A stretch of 11,339 bases of DNA from an uncultured Clostridia bacterium (lineage in GTDB: Bacteria; Bacillota; Clostridia; Christensenellales; Pumilibacteraceae). A program made the translations under genes and the position numbers. The notes under the pieces were generated by a model. It was given only the letters and a program-made list of their open reading frames with translations. It searched no databases and was not told where the DNA came from. Shown here piece by piece: positions 7,735 to 11,339 of this stretch (position 1 is the stretch's first letter; the number at the start of each line of letters is the position of its first letter). The DNA lies in assembly GCA_947589145.1 (NCBI GenBank), contig CANQCB010000043.1, positions 1 through 11,339 on the forward strand, given 5' to 3'.

Positions 7735-7897
7735 ATAGCGGCGCTGATAGGCAGCGAACCGAGAACATTTCGGCGCAGTCATTTACCTTTTTAGTAAACT
7801 CCTGCGTCGAAATAACCTCTCTCGTGCCTCTGAGCACCACTCTCCGCCGTCCACGAATTGGTTTATTTCGGGGCTTGTATAATAAGATTTATTTAAT
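7735..7897. repeat. Intergenic repeat, copy A
   Basis: This is the first of three related segments in the mnmE-gyrB gap. Positions 7793-7897 align with copy B (8105-8208) at an offset of 311-312. By hand I count 57 identities in the 77 ungapped positions 7821-7897, with exact blocks AGTAAACTCC, CTGAGC, CACTCT, GGGGCTT and AAGATTTATTT. Positions 7735-7787 share blocks CGCTGATA and GTCATTTACC with copy C at a constant offset of 525. The pattern is a diverged repeat, not coding sequence. Family identity is unknown. Confidence 0.75.
7767..7813 (+). other. Stable hairpin inside repeat copy A
   Basis: ATTTCGGCGCAG (7767-7778) pairs with CTGCGTCGAAAT (7802-7813), 12 bp with one G-U. An inner stem TTTAC/GTAAA (7782-7786 with 7794-7798) follows, separated by a symmetric 3x3 internal loop (TCA/CTC) and capped by CTTTTTA. 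The wobble pair is only tolerated in a + strand RNA, as the minus strand would carry A-C there. No T-run follows, so it is not a terminator. Confidence 0.6.
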
Positions 7898-7946
7898 AAA
7901 CACCTTTGAAAAAACACCAAGTTGAAGTGTCGAATAAAGCAGCAGA

Positions 7947-8064
7947 TGTGCGTAGATTTTCGAGATAGGTGGCACGGAATTTGTATTGCGGAGCAAACGA
8001 CCCCGAAGCCTACCTCACGGTGGCGAGGGAAATTCCGTGACAGATATCCGAAAAGATGCGTGCA
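7947..8064. repeat. 118-nt imperfect palindrome between repeat copies
   Basis: CACGGAATTT (7973-7982) and AAATTCCGTG (8030-8039) form a perfect 10-bp core. Pairing continues outward with small bulges to 7947 and 8064, about 28-30 paired positions in total by hand, including CTTTT/AAAAG-type and TGTGCG/TGCGTGCA-type stretches. The 47-nt centre holds a smaller CCTC/GAGG hairpin (8013-8016 with 8025-8028). It could be a MITE-like insertion or a structured RNA. No target-site duplication was identified. Confidence 0.65.
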
Positions 8065-8104
8065 GATGCGGATATACCGTAGCGCGCAAAGCGCGCAAGG
8101 GAAA

Positions 8105-8208
8105 AGTAAACTCCCTCGCGAAGCCTTGATTTTCGCGCCCCTGAGCGGCACTCTGTGCCTTCCACATATCGATTCATTATGGGGCTTTTGCAAAAAGATT
8201 TATTTTAT
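8105..8208. repeat. Intergenic repeat, copy B
   Basis: This is the diverged counterpart of 7793-7897 (see copy A for the shared blocks). Its own local structure differs: AGGGA (8098-8102) with TCCCT (8111-8115), flanked by GCGCGCAAAGCGCGC (8082-8096) upstream and CGCGAA/TTCGCG downstream. So the conserved AGTAAACTCC block again sits in a hairpin, but with unrelated stem sequences. Confidence 0.7.
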
Positions 8209-8216
8209 ATTTGACA

Positions 8217-8320
8217 ACTCTCCGCCGTCCTGTTGCTTGGTTTAGGTATGGGAAGTCACATAGCACCGCTGATACGCGCGCGCCGACGTTCGCTTCTGCT
8301 CGGTCATTTACCGTAGAAGT
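8217..8320. repeat. Intergenic repeat, copy C
   Basis: ACTCTCCGCCGTCC at 8217-8230 is a 14/14 match to 7839-7852 in copy A. ATAGC, CGCTGATA and GTCATTTACC match 7735-7787 at an offset of 525. Around GTCATTTACC this copy folds as CTTCT (8293-8297), CGGT (8301-8304), loop CATTT, ACCG (8310-8313) and AGAAG (8315-8319). The modules occur in an order that suggests a permuted or partly tandem array. Confidence 0.65.
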
Positions 8321-8351
8321 TAAAAGTCGAAAAAATAAAACGAAATATCGG

Positions 8352-8387
8352 AAAAAGAGACGAAGGGTGGAATTCGTTTCTTTTTTT
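8352..8387 (+). terminator. Intrinsic terminator upstream of gyrB
   Basis: GAGACGAA (8357-8364), loop GGGTGGAA and TTCGTTTC (8373-8380) form an 8-bp stem with one G-U, followed by seven T (8381-8387). The A-run at 8352-8356 can pair with the T-run and would also give a minus-strand terminator. It ends whatever + strand transcript crosses the repeat region, either mnmE read-through or a separate RNA, and insulates gyrB. Confidence 0.8.
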
Positions 8388-10537
<2,150 letters not shown>

Positions 10538-10572
10538 TGATTTTCGTCGCGGCGCATAGCCGTAGCCGTGTT

Positions 10573-10595
10573 CGACGCGAGCGCAGCGAGCGTCG
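10573..10595 (+). other. GC-rich palindrome in the gyrB-gyrA spacer
   Basis: CGACGC (10573-10578) and GCGTCG (10590-10595) are perfect inverted arms around GAGCGCAGCGA, which itself holds overlapping GCGAGC/GCGAGC direct repeats. It sits 15 nt before gyrA and just upstream of its AAGGAG (10600-10605). No T-run follows. It resembles a short intergenic palindrome and may modulate relative GyrA translation or mRNA stability. Confidence 0.5.
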
Positions 10596-10610
10596 GAAAA
10601 AGGAGAAACA

Positions 10611-11339
10611 ATGGCAAATAAAGAAGAAAAGCCCAGAGTTCCGGATAATACGAAATACCTCAAAATCAATTTGAATGATGAGATGAAGAAATCGTTTATA
10701 GCGTATGCTATGGCGGTTAACGTTTCGCGTGCCATACCCGACGTACGCGACGGATTGAAGCCCGTTCATCGCAGAATATTGTACGCGATGAACGAGTTGG
10801 GGATCACGGCGGATAAGCCGTACAGAAAGTGCGCGAGAATAGTCGGCGACGTTCTCGGTAAATATCACCCTCACGGCGACTCGTCGGTATACGACGCGCT
10901 CGTCCGTCTTGCGCAGGACTTCTCGATAAGAGAGCCGCTCGTGGACGGGCAAGGCAATTTCGGATCGGTGGACGGCGACCCTGCGGCGGCAATGCGTTAT
11001 ACCGAGGCAAGGCTGTCGAAGATCTCCGCGGAAATGTTGAGAGACATTGACAAAGAGACGGTGGATTGGCAGGGCAACTTCGACGAGACGTTGGAAGAGC
11101 CGACGGTTTTGCCGTCGAGATTTCCCAACCTTCTCGTAAACGGCTCGGACGGTATCGCCGTAGGTATGGCGACGAACATACCCCCGCACAACCTCGGCGA
11201 GGTGATCGACGGACTTTGCGCGCTCATCGACAACCCCGACATAACCGTTGACGAACTCATGAAATACATTCCCGCTCCCGACTTCCCGACGGGCGCGCTT
11301 ATAATGGGCAGAGCGAACATACGCAGCGCTTACAGAACG
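10611..11339 (+). CDS. gyrA: DNA gyrase subunit A, 3'-partial
   Basis: This is the DNA-cleaving subunit of gyrase. The first 243 codons are present and the frame is open to the window end. The start is ATG 10611, with AAGGAG (10600-10605) 5 nt upstream, 73 nt after gyrB in the same operon. The N-terminus has the hallmark [19 protein letters not shown] (42-60), then [19 protein letters not shown] (72-90). The active-site tyrosine is Tyr130 in [10 protein letters not shown]. The quinolone-resistance region reads [15 protein letters not shown]. Ser91 and Asp95 align with E. coli Ser83 and Asp87, so the common resistance substitutions are absent. [18 protein letters not shown] follows as expected. 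ParC is possible in principle, but gyrB-gyrA order and the [10 protein letters not shown] segment favour GyrA. Confidence 0.96.
   Translation, partial: MANKEEKPRVPDNTKYLKINLNDEMKKSFIAYAMAVNVSRAIPDVRDGLKPVHRRILYAMNELGITADKPYRKCARIVGDVLGKYHPHGDSSVYDALVRLAQDFSIREPLVDGQGNFGSVDGDPAAAMRYTEARLSKISAEMLRDIDKETVDWQGNFDETLEEPTVLPSRFPNLLVNGSDGIAVGMATNIPPHNLGEVIDGLCALIDNPDITVDELMKYIPAPDFPTGALIMGRANIRSAYRT

Noticed and set aside
7783..8193. 136-aa open frame on the minus strand across the repeat region
   Set aside because: It spans repeat copies A and B and the palindrome, has no ribosome-binding site, and its codons follow the repeat structure. It is rich in Cys, Arg and His with no domain. It is more likely an open frame created by the repeats than a gene.
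8211..8239. Perfect TTGACA at 8211-8216 as a promoter
   Set aside because: There is no -10-like hexamer at 16-18 nt (the sequence there is GC-containing TGCTTG).
7922..8245. 107-aa open frame on the plus strand in the same gap
   Set aside because: It overlaps the palindrome on the opposite strand from the frame above, with no start signal or family resemblance.

Overview
This window reads as a chromosomal housekeeping segment from a Clostridia-like Bacillota (Firmicutes) bacterium with roughly 50% GC. The evidence is purine-rich Shine-Dalgarno sites (AAGGAG, GAGGAGG), a TTG start on ftsH, extended -10 promoters, an ecfA-ecfA-ecfT-truA block in its usual Firmicutes order, and Firmicutes-type GyrB/GyrA, FtsH and MnmE sequences. 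The exact lineage cannot be fixed from the sequence alone. All confident genes are on the + strand.

Layout. Positions 2-2492 hold the tail of one ECF transporter ATPase (ecfA1, cut by the window edge), a second ATPase (ecfA2) and the transmembrane coupling protein ecfT, all overlapping or nearly so. No substrate-binding S component is present, so the module is probably shared by S components encoded elsewhere. truA (tRNA pseudouridine synthase A, 2598-3377) follows after a 105-nt gap. A strong promoter overlapping the truA stop codon starts a new unit: ftsH (3439-5637), with an enlarged extracytoplasmic domain and an acidic tail, then an unrecognised single-pass membrane protein (5676-6368). 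mnmE (6426-7721, tRNA U34-modifying GTPase) follows. Its only Shine-Dalgarno sequence lies 37 nt upstream of the ATG and is separated from it by a perfect 11-bp hairpin.

Positions 7722-8602 are an 881-nt stretch with no credible gene, which is striking in an otherwise compact region. It contains diverged repeat modules (three partial copies), a 118-nt imperfect palindrome between them, smaller hairpins, and an intrinsic terminator at 8352-8387. An AT-rich leader and the gyrB promoter follow. gyrB (8603-10537) and the first 243 codons of gyrA (10611 onward, running off the end) form the DNA gyrase operon, joined by a 73-nt spacer with a small GC-rich palindrome.

Functionally the window combines vitamin/metal uptake (ECF), tRNA modification (TruA, MnmE), membrane protein quality control (FtsH and its neighbour) and DNA topology (GyrBA). 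The genes are conventional. The points of interest are the mnmE ribosome-binding arrangement, the structured repeat region before gyrB, the orphan partner of FtsH, and a Lys-to-Asn change in the GyrB ATP-lid motif. I found no CRISPR array, complete transposon, prophage or defence system.
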